A stretch of 64,000 nucleotides of DNA, from NCBI RefSeq assembly GCF_002197845.1, contig NZ_NIDE01000017.1, forward strand, positions 852,712 to 916,711, read 5' to 3'. The stretch's first letter is position 1. Each line of letters starts with the position of its first letter. The notes under the pieces are model-generated. The model saw nothing but the letters and a program-made list of their open reading frames with translations, was not told the DNA's origin and searched no databases. Shown one piece after another: positions 47,233 through 57,349 of this stretch. The stretch is from Fimbriiglobus ruber. GTDB lineage: Bacteria > Planctomycetota > Planctomycetia > Gemmatales > Gemmataceae. Position numbers and translations under genes: made by a program.

Positions 47233-47478
47233 GCGAGGAGCCTCGGGGCGGTCAAGCGGTCCGCATCAGCGCGGGCGGTCGGGCGCGAGAACCTACCGCG
47301 CATCAGAAATGGCGTAAAGGCCGACTGGCGACGGGGAAAAAGTCCCGGGTCACGACAGATGAGAGGTTACGAGAAGACCTTGGAAACCGACGCCCGCTAC
47401 CGTGAACCCCTTCGACTTCGGTGCGATGCCGGGTAAACTGTGATTCTCACCCCACCCGTCGCCTCGGCCGGGAATGCC
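47233..47478. other. Divergent promoter region of glycosyltransferase and second PSD1 gene
   Basis: 246 bp without supported gene or strong palindrome. It carries the promoters of both flanking genes by position only. No boxes are recognised. Confidence 0.4.
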
Positions 47479-50400
47479 ATGACTCGGTTTCGATTCGTAC
47501 TGCTCGCACTCATATTCTTGCCCCTACCTCGCGCGACCGCCGACGAGATCGATTTCCGCCGAGACGTTTTGCCAATCCTGTCGAATCACTGCTGGGCGTG
47601 TCACGGTCCGGACGAAAAGGCCCGCAAGTCGAAGCTGCGGCTCGATACCCGGGACGCGGCCCTCGCGCCGCGCAAGGACGGCACCCGGCCGATCGCACCT
47701 GGTAAGCCCGAGGCGAGCGAGGTTGTCGCCCGCGTCACCTCAGCCGACGCGGACCTTGTCATGCCGCCGGCGGAGTTCAAGAAACCGCTCACGGACCGAC
47801 AGAAAGACACCCTGCGAAAATGGATAGTGGGTGGGGCCGCCTACGCCGAACACTGGGCGTTCGTTCCGCCGAAACGGGGTGACGTGCCCACATCTCGGTT
47901 TAAAGGTCAGAACGCGATCGATGCGTTCGTCTTCGCCCGGCTGGAGAAAGAGGGGCTGGCACCGTCGCCCGAGGCGGACCGGGCCGTCTGGCTGCGGCGG
48001 GTCACGCTCGACCTGACCGGCGTACCGCCGACCCCGGACGAACTCGACGCCTTTCGCAAAGATGTGTCGGCCGACGCCCATGCGAGGGTTGTGGACCGCC
48101 TGCTCGCGTCCCCGCGGTACGCCGAGCGGATGGCGATGCACTGGCTCGACGCGGCCCGCTACGCCGACACGAACGGTTACAACAACGACGAATTGCGGAC
48201 GATGTGGCCGTGGCGGGACTGGGTCATCGGGGCGTTCGCCCGCGGGCTGCCTTACGACCAGTTCCTGACCGAACAACTCGCCGGCGACTTGCTCCCGAAC
48301 GCCACCGTGGCGCAGAAGGTGGCGACCGGTTTCAATCGCAACCACGTCCTCACCACCGAGGGCGGGATCATTGAGGAAGAGTACCGGGCCGAGTACGTGG
48401 CCGACCGCGTTCACACGGCGAGTACCGTGTTCATGGCTGTCTCGGTGCAGTGTGCCCGGTGCCACGACCACAAGTTCGACCCGGTGTCGCAGAAGGACTT
48501 CTACCGCCTTGCCGCGTTCTTCAACACCATCCCGGACGGCGTCGTGGGCTACGGCAAGGGCATCCGGATGGCCGAGCCGGTGCTGAAAGTGCCGTCGCCC
48601 GAGCAGCAAGCCGAACTCGCGAAACTCGATCACCGCCGCGGCGAACTGGAGAAGGCGCTCCGCCAACGAGCCAATGTGGTTGACGCGGAGGTGGCGAAGT
48701 GGGAGCAGTCGCTGAAGCCCGAAGATTTGGCGAAGGCCGAGCCGCTCGGGCTGGTCGCCCACTTTCCCCTCGACGATAAGGCTGGGGATCAGGTTGTCAA
48801 CGCTGTCGAACCGGGGTGGCCCGGAAAGCTCCAGGGCAAGGCCAGCCGAGTGCCGGGCAAGCTGGGCGGAGCCTTCCAGTTCGACGGCACAGCGTTCGTC
48901 GCGGCCAAGGACGCCGGGGTATTCGAGGCGGACGCGGCTTTCACACTGGCCGCGTGGATTCGGCCCACATCGGCCGAACCGTCGACCGTTCTCTCCCGGA
49001 TGGACGACGCAGCCGCCCACCGCGGCTACGACGTCATCCTCGAAGGCGGAAAGCTGGCGAGCCACTTCGTTCACCATTGGCCGGACAGCGGGTTCAAAGT
49101 CATCACGAAAGACCCACTCAAGCTCAACGAATGGCACCACGTTGCGGTCGTGTACGACGGCTCGCGTAAGGCGAGTGGGGTGTCGGTGTTTGTCGACGGT
49201 AAGCCGCGGCCGGTGGACGTCACGAATAACAACCAACTCGCCGGCAGTCTCAAGACGGACAAGCCGTTCCACATCGGCCGCCGGGGTGCCTCCGCCCCTT
49301 TCAAGGGTGCCATCGACGAGGTACGGATTTACGCAACGAAGCTAACTGCGGAAGACGTTGCCCGGATCGCTGCCGGGCAGTCGTTGGCAGGGTTGAAGGA
49401 TCTGCTCGCCACGCCGACCGAGAAACGCACGGAGGCGCAGCGGGCGGCCGTCCGCCAATACTTCCTCGATCGCGTCGACCCCGAAACGCGAAAGTTGAAG
49501 GCGGAACTCGCGGTGTTGCCGGGGAAAGTCGCCGAAGTCGAGAAGACCATTCCGGCGACGATGGTGATGCAAGACCTCGACAAGCGGAAGACGTTCGTCC
49601 TCGTCCGCGGCCAGTACGACAAAAAGGGCGAGGAGGTGCAGCCCGGCGTGCCCGAGCGCCTGGCCGCTTTTACGCCCCCGACTCCCAGAAACCGGCTCGA
49701 CCTGGCGAAGTGGCTCACGCACCCCGACCACCCGCTCACCGCCCGCGTGGCTGTGAATCGGTGGTGGGAAATGTTGTTCGGCCTAGGACTGGTCGAGACG
49801 AGCGAGGATTTCGGCGTCCAGGGCTCGCAGCCCTCGCACCCGGAACTGCTCGACTGGCTGGCCACCGAACTCGTTCGCACGGGTTGGGACCAGCGGGCAC
49901 TGCTCAAACTGATGGTGCTGTCGGCGACGTACCGGCAGTCGTCGCGCGTCACGCCGGCGTTGTTGGAACGAGACCCACGGAACCGACTCTTGACGCGCGG
50001 GCCGCGTTACCGGCTGCCGGCCGAGATGGTGCGCGATCAGGCCCTCTTCGTGAGCGGGTTGCTCAAGGAGAAAATCGGCGGGCCGAGCGTCAAGCCGTAC
50101 CAACCGGCGGGGCTCTGGGAAGACGTGTCGGTTGAGCGCCGGGATTCGTACACGATCGACAGCGGCGACGGCCTCTACCGCCGCAGCCTGTACACCTTCT
50201 GGAAGCGGACCTGCCCGCCGCCGGGGATGAGTACGTTCGACGCCCCGGACCGGGAGACGTGCGTCGTCCGCCGGGCCAGGACGAACACGCCGCTGCAAGC
50301 CCTCGCGCTCTTGAACGACCCGACCTACGTCGAAGCGGCCCGGAAACTCGCCGAACGAACGCTTGCTGCCGGTACGAACGACGAAGTACGACTGGCGTTC

Positions 50401-50631
50401 GCCTGGAAGGTGGTCCTCTGCCGCGAGCCGACTCCGGACGAATCGAAGGTCATCCAGAGCATCCGTCAGGCGGCGCTGGCGCGGTTCAAGAAAGAGTCGG
50501 CCGCCGCGGAGAAACTGCTGAAAGTCGGGAACGCGCCACGGGACCCGAAGGCCGACCCGGCCGAACTCGCGGCGTGGGCCGTCGCGATGAGCGCCCTGTT
50601 GAACCTCGATGAGGCGATCTCCAAGCCATGA
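47479..50631 (+). CDS. PSD1 family protein: cytochrome c (PSCyt1), DUF1549, LamG, DUF1553
   Basis: Exported protein of 1050 residues. Signal peptide residues 1-21 ([19 protein letters not shown]). Haem-c motif C38-W-A-C-H42 in the PSCyt1 domain. DUF1549 holds [19 protein letters not shown] and [15 protein letters not shown] LamG domain (about 400-610, [10 protein letters not shown] at the end) is followed by DUF1553 ([46 protein letters not shown]). The layout matches the PSD1 at 4298, so they are paralogues, but this copy keeps the usual direct 4-bp overlap with its DUF1501 partner. The ATG at 47479 begins the signal peptide; a GTG at 47440 is less likely. Confidence 0.92.
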   Translation: MTRFRFVLLALIFLPLPRATADEIDFRRDVLPILSNHCWACHGPDEKARKSKLRLDTRDAALAPRKDGTRPIAPGKPEASEVVARVTSADADLVMPPAEFKKPLTDRQKDTLRKWIVGGAAYAEHWAFVPPKRGDVPTSRFKGQNAIDAFVFARLEKEGLAPSPEADRAVWLRRVTLDLTGVPPTPDELDAFRKDVSADAHARVVDRLLASPRYAERMAMHWLDAARYADTNGYNNDELRTMWPWRDWVIGAFARGLPYDQFLTEQLAGDLLPNATVAQKVATGFNRNHVLTTEGGIIEEEYRAEYVADRVHTASTVFMAVSVQCARCHDHKFDPVSQKDFYRLAAFFNTIPDGVVGYGKGIRMAEPVLKVPSPEQQAELAKLDHRRGELEKALRQRANVVDAEVAKWEQSLKPEDLAKAEPLGLVAHFPLDDKAGDQVVNAVEPGWPGKLQGKASRVPGKLGGAFQFDGTAFVAAKDAGVFEADAAFTLAAWIRPTSAEPSTVLSRMDDAAAHRGYDVILEGGKLASHFVHHWPDSGFKVITKDPLKLNEWHHVAVVYDGSRKASGVSVFVDGKPRPVDVTNNNQLAGSLKTDKPFHIGRRGASAPFKGAIDEVRIYATKLTAEDVARIAAGQSLAGLKDLLATPTEKRTEAQRAAVRQYFLDRVDPETRKLKAELAVLPGKVAEVEKTIPATMVMQDLDKRKTFVLVRGQYDKKGEEVQPGVPERLAAFTPPTPRNRLDLAKWLTHPDHPLTARVAVNRWWEMLFGLGLVETSEDFGVQGSQPSHPELLDWLATELVRTGWDQRALLKLMVLSATYRQSSRVTPALLERDPRNRLLTRGPRYRLPAEMVRDQALFVSGLLKEKIGGPSVKPYQPAGLWEDVSVERRDSYTIDSGDGLYRRSLYTFWKRTCPPPGMSTFDAPDRETCVVRRARTNTPLQALALLNDPTYVEAARKLAERTLAAGTNDEVRLAFAWKVVLCREPTPDESKVIQSIRQAALARFKKESAAAEKLLKVGNAPRDPKADPAELAAWAVAMSALLNLDEAISKP

Positions 50632-52043
50632 ACCCTCTCCACGACCTCCGCGCCCGGCTCACCCGCCGGCACTTCTTCGGCCGCTCGGCGACGGCCGTCG
50701 GCACGGCCGCGCTCGGCAGCCTACTCGCGCAAGACGGGCTCGCCGCGCCGCGGGCGACCAAAGCCAAGCGCGTCGTCTACCTGTTCCAGTCCGGCGGCCC
50801 GTCGCACCTCGAACTGTTCGACTACAAGCCGGGCCTGAAGAAACTGCACGGCAGCGAATTGCCCGACTCCATCCGGCAGGATCAGCGGCTCACCGGTATG
50901 ACCTCCGGGCAAAAGAACTTCCCGGTCATCGCCCCGAAGTTCGCCTTCAAACAAGCCGGCAAGGCCGGCACCTGGGTCAGCGAACTTCTCCCGCACACTG
51001 CCGGCGTCGTGGACGACCTGTGCCTCATCCGATCGATGCACACCGAGGCCATCAACCACGACCCGGCCATCACGTTCATCCAGACGGGTTCGCAGCAACC
51101 GGGCCGGCCGTCGCTCGGGGCCTGGGTGAGTTACGGCCTCGGCCGCATCGCCGACGACCTACCGGCGTTCGTGGTCCTCATCTCCCACGGCAGCGGCAAG
51201 GACGCCAACCAGGGCCTGCTCGAACGCTTGTGGGGTAGCGGGTTCCTGCCGACGAGCCACCAGGGCGTCAAACTCCGCGGTAGCGGCGATGCCGTCCTCT
51301 ACCTCTCCGACCCGCCCGGCCTCGACCGCGACCTGCGGCGAACCATGCTCGACGGCATCGCGAAACTGAACGAACAGGAACTCGCCCGGACCGGCGACCC
51401 CGAGGTGGCCACGCGGATTCAGCAGTACGAGATGGCGTTCAAGATGCAGGCGAGCGTACCAGACCTCGTGGACTTCTCGAAGGAGCCGAAGGGGACGTTC
51501 GACCTTTACGGCGAAGACGTGAAGAAGCCCGGGTCGTTCGCCGCGAACTGCCTACTCGCCCGCCGGCTGCTGGAACGCGGTGTCCGCTTCGTGCAACTCT
51601 ACCACCGCGGTTGGGACCAGCACGGCAGCCTACCGACCAACATCCCCAAACAGTGCAAGGACGTGGACCAACCCCAAGCCGCCCTGCTGACCGACCTCAA
51701 ACGCCGCGGGCTACTCGACGACACCCTGATCGTCTGGGGCGGCGAGTTCGGCCGGACCGTGTACGGTCAGGGCGGCGTGCAGGCCGACTACGGCCGCGAC
51801 CACCACGGCCGCTGTTTCTCGGTCTGGCTCGCGGGCGGCGGCATCAAGCCGGGCGTCGTCCACGGCGAAACCGACGACTACGGCTACAACGTGACGAAAG
51901 ACCCGGTCCACATCCACGACCTGAATGCCACGATCCTACACTGCCTGGGCTTCGACCACGAGAAGCTGACGTACCGCTACCAGGGCCGCGACTTCCGGCT
52001 CACGGACGTGCATGGCACGGTGGTGAAGAATGTGCTGGTGTAA
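50628..52043 (+). CDS. DUF1501 domain-containing (sulfatase-like) Tat-exported protein
   Basis: 471-residue DUF1501 protein, partner of the PSD1 protein before it. The Tat signal is at about residues 9-33 ([20 protein letters not shown]). Family motifs include [49 protein letters not shown] and [14 protein letters not shown]. The start codon overlaps the PSD1 stop by 4 bp (ATGA), so the two proteins are co-translated and probably act together outside the cytoplasm. The paralogue at 8463 shows the same motifs but is not adjacent to its PSD1. No terminator is visible in the following 177 bp. Confidence 0.93.
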   Translation: MNPLHDLRARLTRRHFFGRSATAVGTAALGSLLAQDGLAAPRATKAKRVVYLFQSGGPSHLELFDYKPGLKKLHGSELPDSIRQDQRLTGMTSGQKNFPVIAPKFAFKQAGKAGTWVSELLPHTAGVVDDLCLIRSMHTEAINHDPAITFIQTGSQQPGRPSLGAWVSYGLGRIADDLPAFVVLISHGSGKDANQGLLERLWGSGFLPTSHQGVKLRGSGDAVLYLSDPPGLDRDLRRTMLDGIAKLNEQELARTGDPEVATRIQQYEMAFKMQASVPDLVDFSKEPKGTFDLYGEDVKKPGSFAANCLLARRLLERGVRFVQLYHRGWDQHGSLPTNIPKQCKDVDQPQAALLTDLKRRGLLDDTLIVWGGEFGRTVYGQGGVQADYGRDHHGRCFSVWLAGGGIKPGVVHGETDDYGYNVTKDPVHIHDLNATILHCLGFDHEKLTYRYQGRDFRLTDVHGTVVKNVLV

Positions 52044-52220
52044 TCTGGCTGGGGTACAAGAAGCCTTTCGGTAACCGTCATTGGTCGGGAAAGACAGAAT
52101 GGCCACAATAGAGGCAAAAAAAGACACAAAAACTTAAGACAGGGCGTCGGCAGCAGTTTTCTATCTAACGACCGGCTCAGTGGCACCGCCGTTTTGGGCA
52201 GTGTCCGCTGCCGCCGTTGG

Positions 52221-52718
52221 TTAGGCGGCTTGGCCACTCCGCGGAAGGATTGCTGACCGCAGCCGACCCGCCGCGAAGTGGTGAACCAGCAGCGCCGGCG
52301 GCAGGAAGCACACCTCGAACTCAGGTGCCCGTGCCCCCTTGATTACACTCGGCCACTCGTCCGGTGGCCCCGCCGTGATGAAGTACAGTGTGTCGCCATT
52401 GTCGGACACGGCCCACGGTAACATGCCACCTGGCTCCGGGTACAGTGGCAACGGGTAATGCCACGGGAACTCCCGACGGACCGCTCGGTCGGCTTCCAGT
52501 GTTGTGCTGCCGACCTGCCTCAACTCCATTCGCCCGTCGAAGGGCGACAGCACATGCAGGAAGTCCTGCCACGACGACGCCCCGAACTGCTCGACTAGCG
52601 CCTTGTAGCTGCCCGGCAGCCGCAACCCGAGTTCGGCCTCGACGGCCGGCCATCGGGGATCACGGGTTTCAGCCTCTCTCGGGATGGAGAGCAAGACCCT
52701 GAGCCGAGGGTCACTCAT
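52221..52718 (-). CDS. SMI1/KNR4 (SUKH) family protein
   Basis: Soluble protein of 165 residues of the SUKH superfamily. Hallmarks are the N-terminal helix W..VEAELGLRLPGSYKALVEQFG, a Pro-rich YPLPLYPEPGGMLPWAVSDNGDT strand with the invariant W-x-D/N-x-x-G-D turn, and YFITAGPPDEWPSV. Many SUKH proteins are immunity proteins against contact-dependent or secreted nuclease toxins, while others have housekeeping roles. The start overlaps the stop of the gene at 52711 by 8 bp, so both are co-translated. Whether the partner is a toxin, another immunity protein or neither is not known. Confidence 0.85.
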   Translation of the reverse strand: MSDPRLRVLLSIPREAETRDPRWPAVEAELGLRLPGSYKALVEQFGASSWQDFLHVLSPFDGRMELRQVGSTTLEADRAVRREFPWHYPLPLYPEPGGMLPWAVSDNGDTLYFITAGPPDEWPSVIKGARAPEFEVCFLPPALLVHHFAAGRLRSAILPRSGQAA

Positions 52719-53244
52719 GGCTTGCGCCTCCTTCGCCTAACGACGTGCCCCGTTGGTCATGTGAAGCGTCTGAGACCTGGGGCGGAAGAACCGGCTTCGG
52801 CACCACCGCGTGCAGCACCCACGAGCCCGACGTCGGATGCCTGACGAAAAAACCGGATACCCGCTGCCCGAACGCCAGCACCCCGTTCAATCCCGGTTCC
52901 CACCACACATACCGATGCACGCGATGATAACGGGTGGTGTCCCAGCCCTCGACGGTCAACCACTCGCCATCATCGACCGAGACATCGGGGTCGGTAAGGT
53001 GCGACCCGTCTTCGGGCAGCGACCAGAACCCGCATCGCTCGATAAGGTGCAGCAGGGTCAGCCACTCTCCCTTCGGGAGTTGCCGCACGCCGCTGTCAAG
53101 TTGGCGGCCGTAAACCCGTAGGGATGCCACACACCAGCCCGCCCGATTGGCCCCGTAGACTTGGATGCCGAACTGGTACTCTGGCCCGGCCGCCGAGCCG
53201 ATGCTGAAGGTAGCCTCGGAACGTTTGGGCAGTTTCATCGACAT
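52711..53244 (-). CDS. Hypothetical protein co-translated with SUKH protein
   Basis: Soluble protein of 177 residues that I do not recognise. It is beta-rich and aromatic (YQFGIQVYGANRAGWCVASL, CGFWSLPEDG, VEGWDTTRYHRVHRYVWWEP) with a short charged tail. No catalytic His/Asp pattern typical of nuclease toxins stands out. ATG at 53244 (or 53238). It overlaps the SUKH gene by 8 bp, which is a strong sign of a shared function; tandem immunity genes of this kind are common next to polymorphic toxin loci, but none is present in the window. It might equally be a planctomycete protein of a non-immunity type. Confidence 0.65.
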   Translation of the reverse strand: MSMKLPKRSEATFSIGSAAGPEYQFGIQVYGANRAGWCVASLRVYGRQLDSGVRQLPKGEWLTLLHLIERCGFWSLPEDGSHLTDPDVSVDDGEWLTVEGWDTTRYHRVHRYVWWEPGLNGVLAFGQRVSGFFVRHPTSGSWVLHAVVPKPVLPPQVSDASHDQRGTSLGEGGASHE

Positions 53245-53322
53245 CCGCAGAACGTCCTCCGATCGCCGAACTCGGTCTTAACATTTTTGTGCTTTTTGGG
53301 CCTCTTTACGACCATTCTTTGA

Positions 53323-55203
53323 TCACGGCCGGATGATCCGCAGCGTGACGCCGCTCGACTTCGCCTCCGACCGGTAGACCCGCTGGGTGGCTTTCTTGAA
53401 GTCCTCCTCCTTGGCCGTGGCAATGTCGCAGAAGGTCTGTGGGTTGCGGTCGATGAACGGGAACCAGCTGCTCTGCACCTGCACCATGATCCGGTGGCCG
53501 CTACGGAATGCGTGGCACACGTCCGGCATGGCGAACTTGATCACCGTCGGCTTACCCGGCTCGAACGGCTCGGGCTTCGACAGGCTGGTGCGGTACTTCC
53601 CGCGGAACGGCTCTCCGCGAACAAGTTGCTGATATCCGCCCATCCGCACTTCCGTCGGGTTGGGGTCCGGGTCGGGATAGTCGCTCGGGTAAACGTCGAT
53701 CAACTTCACCACGAAGTCCGAGTCGGTGCCGGTCGTGCTGACGTGTAACTCGACCTCGACCGGACCGGCCACGCACGTATCCTCGGTCAATACCGGCGTC
53801 TGGTAAACGAGTACGTCGGTCCGTCGGCCGGCGAACCGTTGGTCGGCCGTCATGTAGTCGTTCTCCATCCGCGGCGACATCTTCTCGACGTAGGGCACCG
53901 GCTTCCGCGGGTCCGACACGTATTCGTCGTACCCCTCCCCGATCGGGGGCTCGCCGGCCGTCAGTTTCTGATCGGCCGCGAACGAATACGTGACCTTCTT
54001 GCCTTTCGCCGGCGGCCAGGTGTCGAACCGGCGCCAGCGGTTCGTGCCCGTTTCAAACATGAGCGCCGTCTTCGGCAGCGGCTCCTTGGGCGAGTTCCCT
54101 TTCAGGTGCTGCTCGAAGAACGGCAACTCGACATGTTCCCGGTAGTACGCGGACGTCTTGGCGTTGAACTTCACCGGCCCAAGCGACTCGCCGTCGCCCC
54201 GGGCCCAGCCGCCGTGGACCCACGGGCCCATCACGATCACGTTCTGCGGGCAGTCCGGGCTCGTCTCGGCTACCCGGTTGTGGCAATAGAAGGTGCCGGC
54301 GAGATCCTCCGCGTCGTACCACCCGCCGACGGTCAGGACCGCCGGCTTGATTCCCTTGATGTGCGGCCGCAGGTTCCGGGCGCGGCAGAATTCGTCGTAG
54401 TCGGGGTGGGCCATCTGGTCGGCCCAGAACGGCTCGGTGTTGTTAAGGAACTTGCCGATGTTTTTGAGCGGGCCGAGGTCGAGGAAGAACTGGTAGCCGT
54501 CGGGTGTGCCGTAGTCCGGGTCTCGCGAGTCTTTGAGGCCGTACATCTTCGGGTTCAACTTCGGGAACATCCCGAAGAACCGGAAGTTGTGGGCGAGCAG
54601 AAACGCACCGTTGTGGCGGCAGTCGTCTCCGTCGAAGAAGTCGACCAACGGGGCCTGCGGGCTGACCGCCTTCAACGCCGGGTGGGCGTCGATCATCCCG
54701 CAAGCGGTGTAGAAGCCGGGGTAAGAGATGCCGGACTGGCCGACCTTGCCGTTGTGCCCGGTAATGTTCTTGACCAGCCAGTCGATCGTGTCGTAAGTAT
54801 CGCTACTCTCGTCCACGTCGGTCGGTTGCTTCTTCGCCGGGTTGTGCGGCCGACTGTGCAGGAACGTGCCCTCGGACTTCATCCGGCCGCGGACGTCCTG
54901 GTGAACGAAGATATACCCGGCTTTCCAGAACAGCGGCGACGGCAACAACCGGGCCGGCCAGGAGTCCGGGCCGTAGGGGCCGACGCCGTAAGGCGTCCGG
55001 AGGAGGAGCATCGGGTAGAGCTTTGATGTGTCCTTCGGTGTGTAAACGGCCGTGAACAGCTTGATCCCGTCCCGCATCGGGACGCGGTACTCGAACTTGG
55101 TGTAGTTAGCGAGCAGGTATTCTTTGTTGATCTTGGCTTCGTCGGGCGCCTGAGCCATCACCGGCGCTGCCGCCAGCATCACCCACAATACGGCGTACCG
55201 CAT
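53323..55203 (-). CDS. Exported CocE/NonD family hydrolase (X-Pro dipeptidyl-peptidase-like)
   Basis: Alpha/beta-hydrolase of 626 residues with signal peptide (MRYAVLWVMLAAAPVMAQA). The S15/CocE core (about 40-330) has VPMRDGIKLFTAVYTP, the oxyanion-type YGVGPYGPDSW region, and the nucleophile elbow GKVGQSGISYPGFYT (GxSxG Ser). The acid D and H lie farther on, near WYDAEDLAGTFYCHN and GPWVHGGWARG. The C-terminal jelly-roll PepX_C domain (about 400-620) includes VAGPVEVELHVSTTGTDSDF. Substrates of relatives are cocaine, glutaryl-7-ACA or alpha-amino acid esters. The ATG at 55203 follows a GGGGG run; 55218 is an alternative. Confidence 0.92.
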   Translation of the reverse strand: MRYAVLWVMLAAAPVMAQAPDEAKINKEYLLANYTKFEYRVPMRDGIKLFTAVYTPKDTSKLYPMLLLRTPYGVGPYGPDSWPARLLPSPLFWKAGYIFVHQDVRGRMKSEGTFLHSRPHNPAKKQPTDVDESSDTYDTIDWLVKNITGHNGKVGQSGISYPGFYTACGMIDAHPALKAVSPQAPLVDFFDGDDCRHNGAFLLAHNFRFFGMFPKLNPKMYGLKDSRDPDYGTPDGYQFFLDLGPLKNIGKFLNNTEPFWADQMAHPDYDEFCRARNLRPHIKGIKPAVLTVGGWYDAEDLAGTFYCHNRVAETSPDCPQNVIVMGPWVHGGWARGDGESLGPVKFNAKTSAYYREHVELPFFEQHLKGNSPKEPLPKTALMFETGTNRWRRFDTWPPAKGKKVTYSFAADQKLTAGEPPIGEGYDEYVSDPRKPVPYVEKMSPRMENDYMTADQRFAGRRTDVLVYQTPVLTEDTCVAGPVEVELHVSTTGTDSDFVVKLIDVYPSDYPDPDPNPTEVRMGGYQQLVRGEPFRGKYRTSLSKPEPFEPGKPTVIKFAMPDVCHAFRSGHRIMVQVQSSWFPFIDRNPQTFCDIATAKEEDFKKATQRVYRSEAKSSGVTLRIIRP

Positions 55204-55354
55204 CAGATCCCCCTTCATGGTTCGATTCGATGCGGCCCATCGTAACGTAAACGAAAGCCGGGTAAACAAGTTACTCGTCGCCCGTTTGGGGACAGACGTG
55301 CCAAGAAGCCCTGGAACGACCGACGGGTATCTCTCGGATCCTCTTCCTCTATGC

Positions 55355-55402
55355 AAAAAAGGGCGGGGCCGGGCACCTGAAGTCAGGTGCCCGGCCCCGC
55401 CC
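55355..55402 (-). terminator. Rho-independent terminator of the small gene at 55436-55633
   Basis: Perfect 20-bp arms (55361-55380, 55383-55402) with a 2-nt loop; on the minus strand the stem is followed by a run of six T (55360-55355). It lies directly downstream of the small minus-strand gene and upstream of CocE, so it insulates the two genes. Confidence 0.85.
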
Positions 55403-55435
55403 CTCGCGCCATCGCGGGCACGATCGACGACAGAC

Positions 55436-55633
55436 TCACGCGGCCCGTTCGGCTCGCGTGGAAACTTGATGCCACATACCGCCGCCCCACTGGAGGACGG
55501 TCTCCTCGCTCCCCCGCCAGGCTACGCAATACGCGCCGGCGACGGTCGCGACGGTCCAACCATTTTGCCGCAGCTGGTCGTAATCGGGGAAAGCCAGCGT
55601 ATCAACACGATCCGAGAGAAGTTGAGCAGACAC
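55436..55633 (-). CDS. Small hypothetical protein
   Basis: Protein of 65 residues, not recognised. It reads MSAQLLSDRVDTLAFPDYDQ near the N-terminus, then a compact beta-rich region with VAGAYCVAWRGSEETVLQ. It has no membrane segment. Reality is supported by its fold-like composition and by the classic terminator directly behind it on the same strand (55402-55355). ATG 55633. Small proteins of this kind in planctomycetes are sometimes associated with RNA-binding or toxin-antitoxin roles, but no assignment is possible. Confidence 0.55.
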   Translation of the reverse strand: MSAQLLSDRVDTLAFPDYDQLRQNGWTVATVAGAYCVAWRGSEETVLQWGGGMWHQVSTRAERAA

Positions 55634-55952
55634 GGGGCACCTCTCTGTGATGCAAGTATGACGGGCCGTGAGCGACCCGCGCGCCCGAGTTGGCGCGAAC
55701 GAGATCGGTGTAGTTGTTAAACATCGACCTGGGAAAGTGGGCGATTGAGAAATCCCTGGTGGGGAATCCTCTCCCTTCGGTCGGGCGTGAGGATCGGAGG
55801 GATCGTAGGGAGAACGCGCTCGCCCGGCGAACTTGCGCGCCCGTCGGGAGGCATTTCGAAAATGGAAACGCGGCCGGGCGGCGCGGCCGAAACACTTTGT
55901 CAGTCATGCGGTTTCGACCGCGCCGCCCGGCCGCGTCGGGCGGGTCGCCTCG
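55634..55952. other. Intergenic region with near-perfect hairpin 55869-55935
   Basis: No gene is supported. A 25-bp inverted repeat (arms 55869-55893 and 55911-55935, one mismatch, 17-nt loop) lies 17 bp past the 3' end of the HNH-type gene on its downstream side, so it probably terminates that gene's transcript. Confidence 0.7.
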
Positions 55953-56840
55953 TTATTTGCCCCGGACTTTGCGCTGGCGGGCTCGCCCGGCTAGTTTGGG
56001 CGCTCTGCGACGGAGGATTTGTTCGACCCGTTGCCGACTGATTCCGAGTTCGGCAGCAATCTGTTGATAGGTCATGGACGGGTCTTCCCGCCGTAGGCGG
56101 ACCGCGTCCTTACTATTCTCCCCTTCCCGGACCGCCCATTCGAGGTTCGACGCGTTGCAATTCTCCGGGTTCCCATCCCGATACCGAACGGTGTAGTCGG
56201 CGGACGGCGGGGGGCCGACGAACGCGGTCAGAACCAATCGCGAAATCATTTGGACGACCCGCGATCCGTCCGCGCGGGTGAGCAAGACGGACCGGCGATT
56301 TTCTCCCCGGCTCGAGCGGGTCCGGGCTGGCCGCCACTGGGGCAGGTGGCCTCCGTCTTGCGCCTTCGCGCCGCCGCGGGGTCGCCCGACGCGCAGACAA
56401 CTTTCGATCGTCCCGTCGACCCCGACGCGGTAGCCGGGGAACCCGTGCGGGGCCAGGTCGCGATATTCACTCGGGTTGGTCGCCCATCCCAGGTTTGAAA
56501 GCCGGCAGTTCGCCGGGTTCCCGTCCCGGTGAACGACCTTGTGACCCGGAGACGGGGGCGGCCCGACGAACGCACCCAGGACGAGCTGCGCGACGTTCTC
56601 CCGGACCCTGGCCCCGCTCTCGTGGGTCATCATCACCAGCGCCGGCCGCGGGTGGACCGAGTGGTGGACGACACCCGCGACGGGCCGCCATTCGGCGGGG
56701 GGCGGAACCGGGCGGCCGCTCCGTCGCCCCCGCCGCACGCTGGTTTCGATCGCCCCGTCCGCCCCGGCGCGGTAGCCCGGGAAACCGAGCGGCGCCAGGT
56801 CGCGGTACTTTACGGAAGAGGGTATACGGTCGAATGACAT
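55953..56840 (-). CDS. Protein with duplicated NUMOD4/HNH-type units and C-terminal HTH
   Basis: Protein of 295 residues with two tandem copies (about 1-120 and 125-245) of a NUMOD4-like plus HNH-like unit. Each starts YRDLAP.GFPGYR...DG.IE and ends VL.AFVGPPPS...V.YRDGNP.NC..SNL.WA, as in homing endonucleases. The first HNH keeps the likely catalytic His (HKVVHRDGNPANC); in the second, His is replaced by Tyr (TVRYRDGNPENC), so only the first can be active. A C-terminal HTH follows, MTYQQIAAELGISRQRVEQI (about 253-275), like sigma region 4. A free-standing homing-type endonuclease or a regulator derived from one are both possible. Confidence 0.8.
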   Translation of the reverse strand: MSFDRIPSSVKYRDLAPLGFPGYRAGADGAIETSVRRGRRSGRPVPPPAEWRPVAGVVHHSVHPRPALVMMTHESGARVRENVAQLVLGAFVGPPPSPGHKVVHRDGNPANCRLSNLGWATNPSEYRDLAPHGFPGYRVGVDGTIESCLRVGRPRGGAKAQDGGHLPQWRPARTRSSRGENRRSVLLTRADGSRVVQMISRLVLTAFVGPPPSADYTVRYRDGNPENCNASNLEWAVREGENSKDAVRLRREDPSMTYQQIAAELGISRQRVEQILRRRAPKLAGRARQRKVRGK

Positions 56841-57349
56841 TCAGTTAACTCCTATCGCGGAAAAGTCTAGCCTAACGAAAAGCGGCAACGATACACAAAA
56901 GGACATTAGTCCAGAACGAGCTTTTTCCGTCAAGTGAATTTGTGCGGAATTGTTTATGAGACAACCGTCGGCACGAAAAATTGTGCGTGTCCGCCGAACA
57001 CTAGCCCTGCGGACATTTCATACCCGCTGCCCGGCCGTATTGCGATTTGTCCACTGAGAAGATCGCATGAAAATAAGAGCCGCGATGCGATGCCCGAACG
57101 CCCTTAGTCGTTTCAGGTAGGAGGTTAGTTCCCGCCGTCTCCGTTCATGGGGAAGAAAATGAAGGCGGGAGCAAGATCGTCGAACGACGCGCGAGCGCGC
57201 GGGAAATGTGTCAAAGAGAAGGACGGCGGGTCACAAGTCGATTATCGCCAAACTGTTCGGGCTCCGAGAAAGTGAATTTCCGCCGGTCCATCGCGGCCCC
57301 AGCGGTGTTATCATTTTTGTTCCGTTCACTTTTCTTTTCGGAGTGCTTT
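56841..57349. other. AT-richer intergenic region upstream of HNH and Gfo/Idh genes
   Basis: 509 bp without a supported gene. The stretch 56860-57010 is distinctly AT-richer than its neighbours, as expected for a promoter or recently acquired DNA; it lies upstream of the minus-strand HNH gene. The sequence near 57120-57200 and the leader before 57350 presumably carry the promoter of the oxidoreductase gene. No palindrome stands out. Confidence 0.45.
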
